A DNA stretch of 43,306 nt from Clostridiales bacterium. GTDB lineage: Bacteria > Bacillota > Clostridia > Saccharofermentanales > Saccharofermentanaceae. The stretch is taken from assembly GCA_017519205.1 (NCBI GenBank), contig JAFWSW010000033.1, positions 1-43,306 on the forward strand. The letters are read 5' to 3'. Both the position numbers and the translations under genes were made by a program. Below the pieces are notes generated by a model. That model was not told the DNA's origin. It was given only the letters and a program-made list of their open reading frames with translations, and made no database searches. Below are positions 32,624 through 40,602 of this stretch, piece by piece; within the stretch, counting starts at the first letter, position 1, and each line of letters begins with the position of its first letter.

Positions 32624-33430
32624 TTAACCCTTTCTTTCCGAACGTACGCCCAATCCGACGGAGACGATCAATGCGATAGGAGCAACGATAGACGTGATCG
32701 CTGCCGATTTGGTATCCATATGGAATCCGTATGCCAGTACCATGAACAGAACAAGCGGTACGAAGCACAGAAATGAGATCACGATGAGCACGATGGACAG
32801 AGGTCCTTCGCGATATACCGCATAAGCGATGCCGGCAACCAGCACGAGACAGATCGGGATGATCGCAAGGATCGGGAACCCGACGATCTCCTTGAGAAGT
32901 AATCCCAGGACAGCAGGGATGACCAGACCGATGATCACGGCAAAGGGGATGTTTTTCTTCCTTTCCGTGACCTGCAGTTTCCTGCATTCCTCGATGCGGG
33001 CTGCCGAGTTTCTTACATTGGGGATCTTTTCGTATTCGGAGAGTGCCATACGATATCTCTTTTTTTCAAAGTGGCTCTCTGCCGTGGCATAGTGCTTGAG
33101 GTCATCGGATTCCTTCATTCCGTCCTTACATGCGGCGTGAAGCTCGGATGCGATCGCATCCGTACGCAGGCACTCGGTCGAGGCACTCTGGAAAAGAAGC
33201 TTCGCCTGGGCACAGTTGGTGACATCCGGTTTATCGTCCAGAAGAGCACGTGCTTTCTTCATCTTTTCAATTGCGGAAGCATAGTTTTTATATTCAGGAA
33301 GGAGATCCTGCATGGACCATGTGTTTTTGCAGTATGCGCATACACAGGAACCGGAGAGATAATCGTTGATGATCTCTCCGCCGCAGATCTTGCACCTCAG
33401 GGAATTTGGCTTTGCTGTTACATCCGGCAT
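32624..33430 (-). CDS. Zinc-ribbon / TPR-like membrane protein (268 aa)
   Basis: It has a zinc ribbon at residues about 13-34 (CKICGGEIINDYLSGSCVC, then AYC), a helical repeat region (about 45-150, including AESHFEKKRYRMALSEYEKI, a TPR-like hairpin), then three to four transmembrane helices (about 165-260: VIIGLVIPAVLGLLL, ILAIIPICLVLVAGIAYAV, IVLIVISFLCFVPLVLFMV, AITSIVAPIALIVSVGLGV). The soluble ribbon-plus-repeat half resembles the tandem proteins at 17195-20067, so this may be a membrane-bound relative. It is the first gene of the five-gene operon, with CGGAGA as ribosome site. No function is known. Confidence 0.75.
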   Translation of the reverse strand: MPDVTAKPNSLRCKICGGEIINDYLSGSCVCAYCKNTWSMQDLLPEYKNYASAIEKMKKARALLDDKPDVTNCAQAKLLFQSASTECLRTDAIASELHAACKDGMKESDDLKHYATAESHFEKKRYRMALSEYEKIPNVRNSAARIEECRKLQVTERKKNIPFAVIIGLVIPAVLGLLLKEIVGFPILAIIPICLVLVAGIAYAVYREGPLSIVLIVISFLCFVPLVLFMVLAYGFHMDTKSAAITSIVAPIALIVSVGLGVRSERKG

Positions 33431-33551
33431 GTGTTTGTCTCCGAATAAATAATTATTGATGTCATTCTATCATATTTTCCAATCTTCACACAGGTGGTAG
33501 AATATCTTAAGGGGAAATAGGGGAAATATTGGTCAACAAGGAAGAAAAAGA

Positions 33552-34382
33552 ATGAAGGTTGCTGCCTATCAGTTTCCGGTCAGTGGTGATGTTGAGAAAA
33601 ACCGTGCTCACATTCTTCGTGCAATCGAACAAGCGGCGAAGAGCGGAGTGCGTCTCCTGGTGTGTCCGGAATGTGCCATTACCGGGTACCCTCCGAGAGA
33701 TATTGATTCTGTACGTAAGGTCAATTTTGATGCTGTGGACAAAGCACACGCGGCGATCGCCGAGGCGGCCTGGTGCCACGATATTTACGTGGTAGTCGGA
33801 ACGATCGTAAAAGAAGAGTGTGCGCAGTGGGATGCTCCCCTGATGGGCGATGCTCCTGCCATCCAGGATCAGTTCTATAACACGGCACTGGTATTTACCC
33901 CGTCCGGCCAGGTGGAGCGCTATAGTAAGCGTGCGCTCTGGGGCTGGGATTCCGAGAATTTCTGTGCCGGAGAAGAGCCGGGAATCATCGATGTGGACGG
34001 TATCCGTGTCGGGATAAGGATCTGCTTCGAGGTAAGATTCCCAGAGTATTTCCGTGAACTTTATCACGAGCGGACGGATCTGAATCTGATCCTTTTCTAT
34101 GATGTTTCCGATAGGGAAGATCCGGACAGATATAACCTGATCCGCGGACATGTCCGGACCAGAGCCGTCGAGAATGTCACGTACACGCTTACCAGCAACG
34201 CGACTTTCCCGCACCAGACGGCGCCGACGGCGCTCTATGACAGATCCGGAAGGACGCTCGTGGAACTCAAGCCCGGCCAGGAAGCGGCCCTGATGTATGA
34301 CCTCAATCTGACGGAAGCGGACTTCGGGGAGAGGGGAAGGATCATTTTCTCTGACCAGCTGACCGCGAAAGACAAATCATAA
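33552..34382 (+). CDS. Carbon-nitrogen hydrolase (nitrilase superfamily)
   Basis: It hydrolyses a C-N bond, most likely an amide. The catalytic triad is visible: Glu40 in LLVCPECAITGYPP, Lys126 in RYSKRALWGWDSENF and Cys158 in VGIRICFEVRFPEYF. The length is 276 residues, one domain, cytosolic. The substrate is not evident; omega-amidase, N-carbamoylputrescine amidase and other branches share this build. It has a weak A-rich ribosome site (GGAAGAAAAAG), is divergent from the zinc-ribbon/SPL operon and is closed by its own terminator. Confidence 0.9.
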   Translation: MKVAAYQFPVSGDVEKNRAHILRAIEQAAKSGVRLLVCPECAITGYPPRDIDSVRKVNFDAVDKAHAAIAEAAWCHDIYVVVGTIVKEECAQWDAPLMGDAPAIQDQFYNTALVFTPSGQVERYSKRALWGWDSENFCAGEEPGIIDVDGIRVGIRICFEVRFPEYFRELYHERTDLNLILFYDVSDREDPDRYNLIRGHVRTRAVENVTYTLTSNATFPHQTAPTALYDRSGRTLVELKPGQEAALMYDLNLTEADFGERGRIIFSDQLTAKDKS

Positions 34383-34392
34383 AGCTTTTGAA

Positions 34393-34428
34393 AAGCTGAT
34401 CGGATGAACTCCGGTCAGCTTCTTTCTA
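34393..34428 (+). terminator. Rho-independent terminator after the nitrilase-family gene
   Basis: AAGCTGATCGGA (34393-34404) pairs with TCCGGTCAGCTT (34410-34421) with one G-T pair, a five-base loop and a T-rich tail. Confidence 0.8.
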
Positions 34429-34435
34429 TAATTCA

Positions 34436-34464
34436 TTGTTTTAAAATCACAATATTGCTATAAT
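34436..34464 (+). promoter_or_regulatory. Promoter of metG-tatD
   Basis: TTGTTT (34436-34441), a 17-base spacer and TATAAT (34459-34464) with an extended -10 TGC in front. It starts transcription about 50 bases before the metG ATG. Confidence 0.75.
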
Positions 34465-34521
34465 ATACAGACGCAAAAGTCCCAAGGGGCTGATGCAAAA
34501 GAATTAAAGGGGGCATGATTC

Positions 34522-36465
34522 ATGGCCGAAAAGCAGAAGTATTACATCACAACACCGATCTATTACCCGTCGGGCAATCCTCACGTAGGACATTTTTACA
34601 CCACACTGGCGTGCGACGTGGTTTCGAGATATAAGCGAATGCAGGGTTTTGATGTCATGTTCCTGACCGGTACGGATGAGCATGGTCAGAAGATCGAGAA
34701 GAAGGCAGAGGAAGCGGGCGTTACTCCGCAGGCCTATGTCGATGAGATCGTTGCCAACTTCAAAAAGCTCTGGGAGAGACTGGACATTACCTATGACCGT
34801 TTCATCAGAACGACTGATCCGTATCACGTGGAATCCGTTCAGAAGATCTTCAAGGATCTCTACGATAAGGGTTACATCTATAAGAGTAAGTATGTCGGCA
34901 AGTATTGCACGCCGTGTGAGTCTTTCTGGACAGAGAGCCAGCTGAAGGACGGCAAATGCCCGGACTGCGGACGTGATGTCGTCGATGCGGAAGAAGAAGC
35001 ATACTTCTTCAAGCTTTCCGAGTTCTCCGACAGACTCGAGGCACTGCTCCTTGACGAGGAGAGAAACTTCCTTGAGCCGAAGTCCCGCGTCAACGAGATG
35101 ATCAATAACTTCATCAAACCGGGTCTGGAGGATCTTTGCGTATCCCGTACGAGCTTTAAGTGGGGTATTCCGGTAACCTTCGATGAGAAGCATGTCGTCT
35201 ATGTATGGATCGACGCGCTCAGCAACTATATCACGGCACTCGGTTACGGCAACTCGACATATAATGATTTCGAGAAATACTGGCCGGCAGACATTCATGT
35301 CATGGCGAAGGAGATCATCCGTTTCCACTCCCTGATCTGGCCGGCAATGCTGATGGCTCTTGATCTTCCGCTTCCGAAGCATATCTACGGACACGGCTGG
35401 ATCACCTTCGGCGGTGCAAAGATGGGTAAGTCCACAGGTAACGTCATCGATCCGTTTATCCTCGCTGACCGTTACGGTGTAGACGCTGTCCGTTATCATC
35501 TCCTCCGCGAGATGCCGTTCGGCGCAGATTGTCCGTTCTCCAATGAGCAGATGGTACAGCGTATCAATACCGACCTCGCAAATGACCTCGGAAACCTTGT
35601 TTCCAGAACCGTTGCGATGGCGATCAAGTACTTCGACGGCACACTTCCTGCCGAGCGCGAGACAGATCCTCTCGACGACGAGCTTCTGAATATGGTAAAA
35701 GCACTCCGCCCGTTCGTGGAGGAGAACTACGAGTCACTGCATATCTCTGCAGCACTTGCTGAGATCTTCAAGGTCATCGCCCGTGCCAATAAGTATATCG
35801 ATGAGAATGCTCCGTGGGTACTTGCAAAGGATGAGAGCAAGAAGACACGTCTGGCAACAGTCCTTTATAACCTTCTGGATACGATCCGTATGTGCTCGAT
35901 CCTCCTGAACCCTGTAATGCCGAATACCTGCCCGGAGATCTGGAAGCAGATCGGCGCTTCCGAGGATGTATGTGCCTGGGATGCTTCCGATAAGGTCGGC
36001 GCACTTGCTGCAAACGTGACAGTCCAGAAGGGAGAAGTGCTTTTCCCGAGACTGGATATGGATAAGGAAATGGAAGAACTTGCCAAGATCTCTGAGGCGG
36101 CTCTTGCAGCGGCTCAGGGTAAGGTCCTCGAGCATAAGGACGAGATCGTATATGACGATTTCGCGAAGCTTGAGCTCCGTGCGGCGAAGGTCCTCGAATG
36201 CGAGAAGGTCCCGAAGGCGGACAAGCTTCTCCGTATGCAGCTCGATGTCGGCGATAGAAAGATGCAGGTACTCTCGGGTATTGCACAGTACTATACTCCG
36301 GAAGAAATGGTCGGAAAGATGGTCGTATGGGTGGCTAACCTCGCGCCGAGAAAACTCCGTGGATTTGATTCCTACGGTATGATCCTCTGCGCGGAGAAAC
36401 CGAACGGCGACTATGCTCTCCTGTCTGTTCCGGAAGGCGTAGAGCCGGGAGCGGAGGTCTCTTAA
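34522..36465 (+). CDS. metG: Methionyl-tRNA synthetase
   Basis: It charges tRNA-Met. The class I HIGH motif is HVGH in IYYPSGNPHVGHFYTTLACD, the four-cysteine zinc module is CTPCESFWTESQLKDGKCPD, then CG, the KMSKS loop reads KMGKS in AKMGKSTGNVIDPF, and the C-terminal hundred residues are the OB-fold tRNA-binding domain (FAKLELRAAKVLECEKVPKA, ending LLSVPEGVEPGAEVS). Total 647 residues, the Firmicute long form. The ribosome site is AAAGGGGG. tatD follows within three bases. No T-box or SAM riboswitch is visible in the short leader. Confidence 0.97.
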   Translation: MAEKQKYYITTPIYYPSGNPHVGHFYTTLACDVVSRYKRMQGFDVMFLTGTDEHGQKIEKKAEEAGVTPQAYVDEIVANFKKLWERLDITYDRFIRTTDPYHVESVQKIFKDLYDKGYIYKSKYVGKYCTPCESFWTESQLKDGKCPDCGRDVVDAEEEAYFFKLSEFSDRLEALLLDEERNFLEPKSRVNEMINNFIKPGLEDLCVSRTSFKWGIPVTFDEKHVVYVWIDALSNYITALGYGNSTYNDFEKYWPADIHVMAKEIIRFHSLIWPAMLMALDLPLPKHIYGHGWITFGGAKMGKSTGNVIDPFILADRYGVDAVRYHLLREMPFGADCPFSNEQMVQRINTDLANDLGNLVSRTVAMAIKYFDGTLPAERETDPLDDELLNMVKALRPFVEENYESLHISAALAEIFKVIARANKYIDENAPWVLAKDESKKTRLATVLYNLLDTIRMCSILLNPVMPNTCPEIWKQIGASEDVCAWDASDKVGALAANVTVQKGEVLFPRLDMDKEMEELAKISEAALAAAQGKVLEHKDEIVYDDFAKLELRAAKVLECEKVPKADKLLRMQLDVGDRKMQVLSGIAQYYTPEEMVGKMVVWVANLAPRKLRGFDSYGMILCAEKPNGDYALLSVPEGVEPGAEVS

Positions 36466-36468
36466 TTG

Positions 36469-37278
36469 ATGGAGATTTTTGATACTCACGCCCATCTCAA
36501 CTGGCGTGAAGAGTATAAAGATGACATCGATCAGGTGCTGGAAAATGCGAAGAATGCCGGCGTAACGCATATTCTTCTGGCGAGCTCGGAACTCCATGAC
36601 AGTAAGATCAATATGGATCTTCGTGCGGCGAAGAAGGACTGCGGCGTCAAGCTCTCCTGCGCGGTGGGCGTGCATCCGGAAGTGGCTGCGACTTTTGACG
36701 ACGAAGCGAAGTGGCAGATGGAGCAGTGGCTCAAGAAAAAGGACGAGCTGGGGATCGTGGCGGTCGGCGAGATCGGTATGGATTACCACTATGACGATGC
36801 TTCTCCGGCACACGAAGCAGCGGCCTTTATCTACCAGATGGGCATGGCATACAGATATGATCTTCCTGCCATAATCCATGAAAGAGATGCCTGTGAGGAT
36901 ACGATCTTTATTCTAAAGACGCTCCATGAGCAGAAAGTACTCCGTGAGGTTCCTGGTGTACTGCACTGCTTCTCGGGATCCGTCGAGACGGCGAAGATCC
37001 TTCTCGATATGGGCTTTTACCTCGGCTTTGACGGACCGATCACTTTTAAGAATGCTCGAAAAGCACCGGACGTCATCCGTATGTGCCCTCTTGACCGCCT
37101 TCTGGTCGAGACGGACTCTCCGTACATGGCACCGGTACCTCATAGAGGACACAGGAATGAACCGGCATATGTGAAGTATGTAGTGGAAGAGATGGCTCGC
37201 CTCAAGGAGATCTCTGTCGAGGAGATGGCAAGGATCACGACTGAGAATGCGCAGCGTCTCTTCGGAAAGGATACATGA
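36469..37278 (+). CDS. TatD-family metal-dependent deoxyribonuclease
   Basis: A TIM-barrel hydrolase thought to trim DNA 3' ends (TatD/YabD). The metal ligands are seen in order: IFDTHAHLNW (HxH), VGEIGMDYHYDD (Glu), PAIIHERDA (His), VLHCFSGS (His) and VETDSPYMAPVPHRG (Asp), followed by the family tail NEPAYVKYVVEEMA. About 269 residues. The ATG at 36469 or the immediately preceding TTG could start it; both lie behind GGAGGT. The metG-tatD order is the same as in Bacillus. It overlaps the next gene by four bases. Confidence 0.95.
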   Translation: MEIFDTHAHLNWREEYKDDIDQVLENAKNAGVTHILLASSELHDSKINMDLRAAKKDCGVKLSCAVGVHPEVAATFDDEAKWQMEQWLKKKDELGIVAVGEIGMDYHYDDASPAHEAAAFIYQMGMAYRYDLPAIIHERDACEDTIFILKTLHEQKVLREVPGVLHCFSGSVETAKILLDMGFYLGFDGPITFKNARKAPDVIRMCPLDRLLVETDSPYMAPVPHRGHRNEPAYVKYVVEEMARLKEISVEEMARITTENAQRLFGKDT

Positions 37279-37751
37279 TGAAGAAGAACAGAACAGCCAT
37301 TATTCTTATCGCACTTCTGGTGGTGCTCGGATCGGTCCTTCTCTTTTTCGCTATCAGGGACAACGACAAGCGAGGTCTCATCAAGAGAAAGACAGGCTAC
37401 TCGCTTCCGAGCGAATATAAGATCGAGAAAATGGTGAAGTACGGTTCGATCTTTAATAGAAAGAGTTTTGAAGTGAAGGTCAGGATCGATGATGCCGATC
37501 ACATGGAACAGACGATTGCCGACCTGACGGCTATGCTGGGAGATGATCATCACGAGATCCCGCTGTCCGAATATAATATCACGAAGTATTCTCTGTTCTC
37601 CGAACAGAAGCTGGTACCGGAGCCGATCGAGATATCCTGGGTAATCACCGGACCCTGTAAATCCGGCAGTCTGGTATGTTTTCTTGACGTTGAGGAAGTG
37701 CCGGAAGAAGGCGCCCACGGCATCTTTATGTATATGTACTATAACGAGTGA
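37275..37751 (+). CDS. Membrane-anchored hypothetical protein (158 aa)
   Basis: One N-terminal hydrophobic helix (residues about 5-25, AIILIALLVVLGSVLLFFAI) is preceded by a positively charged MMKKNR, so the rest should face outside the membrane. It lacks the cysteine lipobox of a lipoprotein. The outer part of about 130 residues is mixed alpha/beta with one cysteine pair (GPCKSGSLVCFLDV). It overlaps tatD by four bases (ATGATG), so it belongs to the metG-tatD operon. No family is recognised. Confidence 0.75.
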   Translation: MMKKNRTAIILIALLVVLGSVLLFFAIRDNDKRGLIKRKTGYSLPSEYKIEKMVKYGSIFNRKSFEVKVRIDDADHMEQTIADLTAMLGDDHHEIPLSEYNITKYSLFSEQKLVPEPIEISWVITGPCKSGSLVCFLDVEEVPEEGAHGIFMYMYYNE

Positions 37752-37771
37752 TCCGGCAAGTGCGGGAAAAT

Positions 37772-37799
37772 TTGTCAAAATTTATACCGTGAGTATACT
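37772..37799 (+). promoter_or_regulatory. Promoter of the 46-residue small-protein gene
   Basis: TTGTCA (37772-37777), a 16-base spacer and TATACT (37794-37799). The leader to the start codon is about 75 bases. A second TATAAT at 37850-37855 is too close to the ribosome site to be useful. Confidence 0.6.
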
Positions 37800-37879
37800 G
37801 ACAAATGAAAATCATAGTGGTACATTATGTATATCGAAAGATAAACCAGTATAATTTACAAGAAAGGAGAGTTTCACAA

Positions 37880-38020
37880 ATGAAATCTGTTAACTGGATC
37901 AAAGCCACATACACAACAACAGCCAAATCAGCCATCGTGTGCATTACAGCCCATGATATTAAGCGTTATGTGTCTTACGACATGTATGGAAAAGCACTTG
38001 TGAAACACTCAGATGAATAA
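37880..38020 (+). CDS. Orphan small protein (46 aa)
   Basis: A short gene with every expression signal: a promoter at 37772-37799, AAAGGAGAG ten bases before the ATG, and a strong terminator at 38050-38090. The product begins MKSVNWIKATYTTTAKSAIV and ends KALVKHSDE. It is soluble, Thr/Lys-rich, with a single cysteine and no membrane helix. An in-frame ATG at 37805 would extend it, but lies next to the -10 box and lacks a ribosome site. A small Xre regulator follows. It could be a toxin, a peptide precursor or a regulator; I do not recognise it. Confidence 0.6.
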   Translation: MKSVNWIKATYTTTAKSAIVCITAHDIKRYVSYDMYGKALVKHSDE

Positions 38021-38049
38021 GGTTTCACAGTTAAAACGTCAGAAACTAT

Positions 38050-38090
38050 GACCGCTTTTCCGAGTTTGTGTGGAAAAGCGGTTTTTTATT
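38050..38090 (+). terminator. Strong rho-independent terminator
   Basis: ACCGCTTTTCC and GGAAAAGCGGT form an 11-bp perfect stem with a ten-base loop and are followed by TTTTT. Confidence 0.93.
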
Positions 38091-38116
38091 TTAAACAAAG
38101 GATGGAGGAATGACCT

Positions 38117-38347
38117 ATGCTACCAATCATCAACATGGAAGAAACGGGAAGTAACATCGTACGGCTCCGCGAGGATGCGGGACTGTCCGTACGTGATCTT
38201 CAGGATATATTCGGATTTGCCACACCTCAGGCCATTTACAAGTGGCAGAGAGGACTGACGATGCCGACGATCGATAATCTCGTCGTGCTGTCTATGACAT
38301 TTCAGGTACCGATCGAGAGGATCCTGGTCGTCGATACGATGAACTGA
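38117..38347 (+). CDS. Small Xre-type helix-turn-helix regulator (76 aa)
   Basis: A single HTH domain of about 60 residues: TGSNIVRLREDAGLSVRDLQ (helices 1 and 2), FATPQAIYKWQRGLTMP (recognition helix with KWQRG) and TIDNLVVLSMTFQVPIERIL (last helices). The MLPIINMEETG opening and the 'AIYKWQRG' recognition helix are common in a clostridial family of short Xre proteins. The ribosome site is GGAGG, eight to nine bases upstream. It sits between two strong terminators with little room for a promoter of its own, so it may depend on readthrough from the small-protein gene. Confidence 0.88.
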   Translation: MLPIINMEETGSNIVRLREDAGLSVRDLQDIFGFATPQAIYKWQRGLTMPTIDNLVVLSMTFQVPIERILVVDTMN

Positions 38348-38381
38348 TCCGATTCATAATATTATTAACCTCCTTAAGGGC

Positions 38382-38421
38382 AAAACACATCTGCCAGGGG
38401 ATTCCCTGCAGATGTGTTTTT
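38382..38421 (+). terminator. Strong rho-independent terminator after the Xre gene
   Basis: AAAACACATCTGC pairs with GCAGATGTGTTTT (13 bp), extended inward by AGGG/CCCT and ending in five T. Confidence 0.93.
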
Positions 38422-38467
38422 CTTCCCCGTGATTTTATGAAAAAGACTTTCTCTTTATATAGAGATA

Positions 38468-38476
38468 TGCTATACT
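38468..38476 (+). promoter_or_regulatory. Extended -10 promoter of uvrB
   Basis: TGC directly precedes TATACT (38471-38476); no strong -35 box is seen. The predicted start near 38483 leaves about 33 bases of leader. No clear LexA/DinR box is recognised. Confidence 0.5.
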
Positions 38477-38515
38477 GAATCAGACGAAAATATGTTCGAA
38501 AAAGGCAAGCTTCCT

Positions 38516-40534
38516 ATGAGTGAGATGACGACACCGTTTAAGATACATTCTGAATATACGCCGACCGGAGACCAGCCTCAGGCGATCTCGAAACTGGTGG
38601 ACGGGATCAACGCGGGTATGAAGGGACAGACCCTTCTGGGTGTTACCGGTTCCGGTAAGACATTTACTATGGCGAATATTATCGAGCGGACACAGCGCCC
38701 GACGCTGGTGATCGCTCCGAATAAGACGCTGGCGGCACAGCTGGCTGCGGAGTTTAAGGCGTTCTTCCCGGACAATGCCGTCGAGTTTTTCGTCTCTTAC
38801 TATGATTACTATCAGCCGGAGGCATATATCGCTTCGACGGATACCTATATTGAGAAGGATTGCGATATCAATGATGAGATCGACCGTATGCGTCACAGTG
38901 CCACGAGTGCGCTTCTTGAGAGAAGAGATGTCATCGTGGTGGCATCGGTCTCCTGTATCTACGGTCTCGGTGATCCGTCCGACTATAAGGACCTCATGAT
39001 CAACCTCCGTTCAGGGATGCAGGTATCCCGTGATGCGGTGATAAGAAAACTCATCGACCTTCAGTATGTGAGAAATGACTTCGAGATCACGCGAGGTGCT
39101 TTTCGCGTAAAGGGAGATACGCTCGATATCTTTCCGCCGTCTTCCGAAGAACTTCTGACACGCGTGACTTTCTTCGGTGACGAGATCGAGAAGATCTCGG
39201 AAGTACACCACATCAGCGGTAAGGTCATGTGGAACAGAAACTATGCGGTGATCTTCCCGGCTTCGCACTATGCGACGACGAAGGAGAAGATGGACCGCGC
39301 GATCGTGACGATCGAGGAAGAACTGGAGGAGCGTCTTGCCGAGCTTCGGGAGCAGGGAAAACTCATCGAGGCCTACCGTCTTGAACAGAAGACCAGATAC
39401 GATCTGGAGATGCTATCCGAGACAGGATTTGTGAAAGGGATCGAGAACTACTCGCGCCACCTGACGAGAAGAAAGCCGGGTGAGCCGCCGTATACGCTCA
39501 TGGACTTTATGCCGGAAGATTATCTTCTGATGATCGACGAGTCCCACGTGACGGTCCCGCAGATCGGAGCGATGTATAACGGTGACAGATCAAGAAAGAC
39601 GACGCTGGTCGATTACGGCTTCCGTCTGCCGTCGGCCTTTGATAACCGCCCACTGAAATTCGATGAGTTTGAGAAGAAGATGGGACAGACGATCTTCGTA
39701 TCGGCGACCCCGTCGAAGTATGAAGCCGAGCATAGTCAGCAGACTGTCGAGCAGATCATCCGTCCGACGGGACTTCTCGATCCGGAGATCTCGATCCGTC
39801 CGGTCGAGGGACAGATGGAAGATATCCTGACCGAGATCAGAGATACGGTTGCCAAGGGCGAGCGTGCACTTATCCTGACGCTGACCAAGAAAATGTCCGA
39901 AGACCTTACGGGATTCCTCAAGCAGGAAGAGATCCGGGTCAAGTATCTGCACTCGGATATCGATATGCTTGACAGAATGAAGATCCTAAGAGAACTCCGT
40001 CAGGGTGAATTTGATGTTCTTGTCGGTATCAACCTGCTGCGTGAGGGACTGGATATTCCGGAGGTATCGCTCCTGATGATCCTCGATGCGGATAAGGAGG
40101 GCTTCCTGAGGTCGACCCGATCCCTGATCCAGATGATCGGACGTGCCGCGAGAAACGTCAACGGACGGGTCATTTTCTATGCGGATGATGTGACGGATTC
40201 GATGTTCGAAGCAGTTTCTGAAACTAACCGTCGACGCGGGATCCAGATCCAGTATAATAAGGATAACAACATCACGCCGAAGAGCGTCAAGAAAGAAGTG
40301 CGTGATGTACTGGCGACCATGGAGGAAGTCAGCCGTGAAGATAAGATCGACATGAAGGATCTGTCGGCTCTCGTGAGCGACAAGAAGACGCATATGTCGA
40401 AGAAAGAACTCGAGAAACTGGCTGCGCGTCTTGATAAGGATATGAAAGCAGCCGCCAAGGATCTTGCCTTTGAAGAGGCGGCAAGGCTTCGTGACCTGCT
40501 GGTGATCGTAAAGGGAAAACTGGGGGACGGCTGA
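38516..40534 (+). CDS. uvrB: UvrABC excinuclease subunit B
   Basis: It loads onto damaged DNA with UvrA and recruits UvrC for nucleotide excision repair. Walker A is [14 protein letters not shown] near residue 45, the DNA-wedging beta-hairpin region is [14 protein letters not shown], the DEAD-like box is [15 protein letters not shown], later helicase motifs include [16 protein letters not shown] and [11 protein letters not shown], and the C-terminal UVR/UvrC-interaction helix is [17 protein letters not shown]. The ATG at 38516 ([20 protein letters not shown]) has AAAGG ten bases upstream. An in-frame ATG at 38492 lies right after the promoter without a ribosome site. 672 residues, complete. 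Confidence 0.97.
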   Translation: MSEMTTPFKIHSEYTPTGDQPQAISKLVDGINAGMKGQTLLGVTGSGKTFTMANIIERTQRPTLVIAPNKTLAAQLAAEFKAFFPDNAVEFFVSYYDYYQPEAYIASTDTYIEKDCDINDEIDRMRHSATSALLERRDVIVVASVSCIYGLGDPSDYKDLMINLRSGMQVSRDAVIRKLIDLQYVRNDFEITRGAFRVKGDTLDIFPPSSEELLTRVTFFGDEIEKISEVHHISGKVMWNRNYAVIFPASHYATTKEKMDRAIVTIEEELEERLAELREQGKLIEAYRLEQKTRYDLEMLSETGFVKGIENYSRHLTRRKPGEPPYTLMDFMPEDYLLMIDESHVTVPQIGAMYNGDRSRKTTLVDYGFRLPSAFDNRPLKFDEFEKKMGQTIFVSATPSKYEAEHSQQTVEQIIRPTGLLDPEISIRPVEGQMEDILTEIRDTVAKGERALILTLTKKMSEDLTGFLKQEEIRVKYLHSDIDMLDRMKILRELRQGEFDVLVGINLLREGLDIPEVSLLMILDADKEGFLRSTRSLIQMIGRAARNVNGRVIFYADDVTDSMFEAVSETNRRRGIQIQYNKDNNITPKSVKKEVRDVLATMEEVSREDKIDMKDLSALVSDKKTHMSKKELEKLAARLDKDMKAAAKDLAFEEAARLRDLLVIVKGKLGDG

Positions 40535-40557
40535 TAAGTTATAAAGTGATAAGTATA

Positions 40558-40580
40558 CCGGAAAGATGAGTGCTTTCCGG
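40558..40580. repeat. Perfect 8-bp hairpin between uvrB and dnaE
   Basis: CCGGAAAG (40558-40565) and CTTTCCGG (40573-40580) flank a seven-base loop, with no T-run after it. It is therefore not a normal terminator and might be an mRNA processing or stability element. Confidence 0.4.
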
Positions 40581-40602
40581 AAGGAAGTGTAGAGGAAAGA
40601 AG

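Noticed and set aside
34465-34521. T-box or SAM riboswitch upstream of metG
   Set aside because: The leader after the promoter is only about 50 bases, too short for either.
37805-37879. Longer version of the small protein starting at ATG 37805
   Set aside because: This ATG lies a few bases after the -10 box and has no ribosome site, whereas ATG 37880 has AAAGGAGAG.
37880-38020. SCIFF-type or other cysteine-rich ribosomal peptide precursor
   Set aside because: The product has only one cysteine, and no maturase is adjacent.
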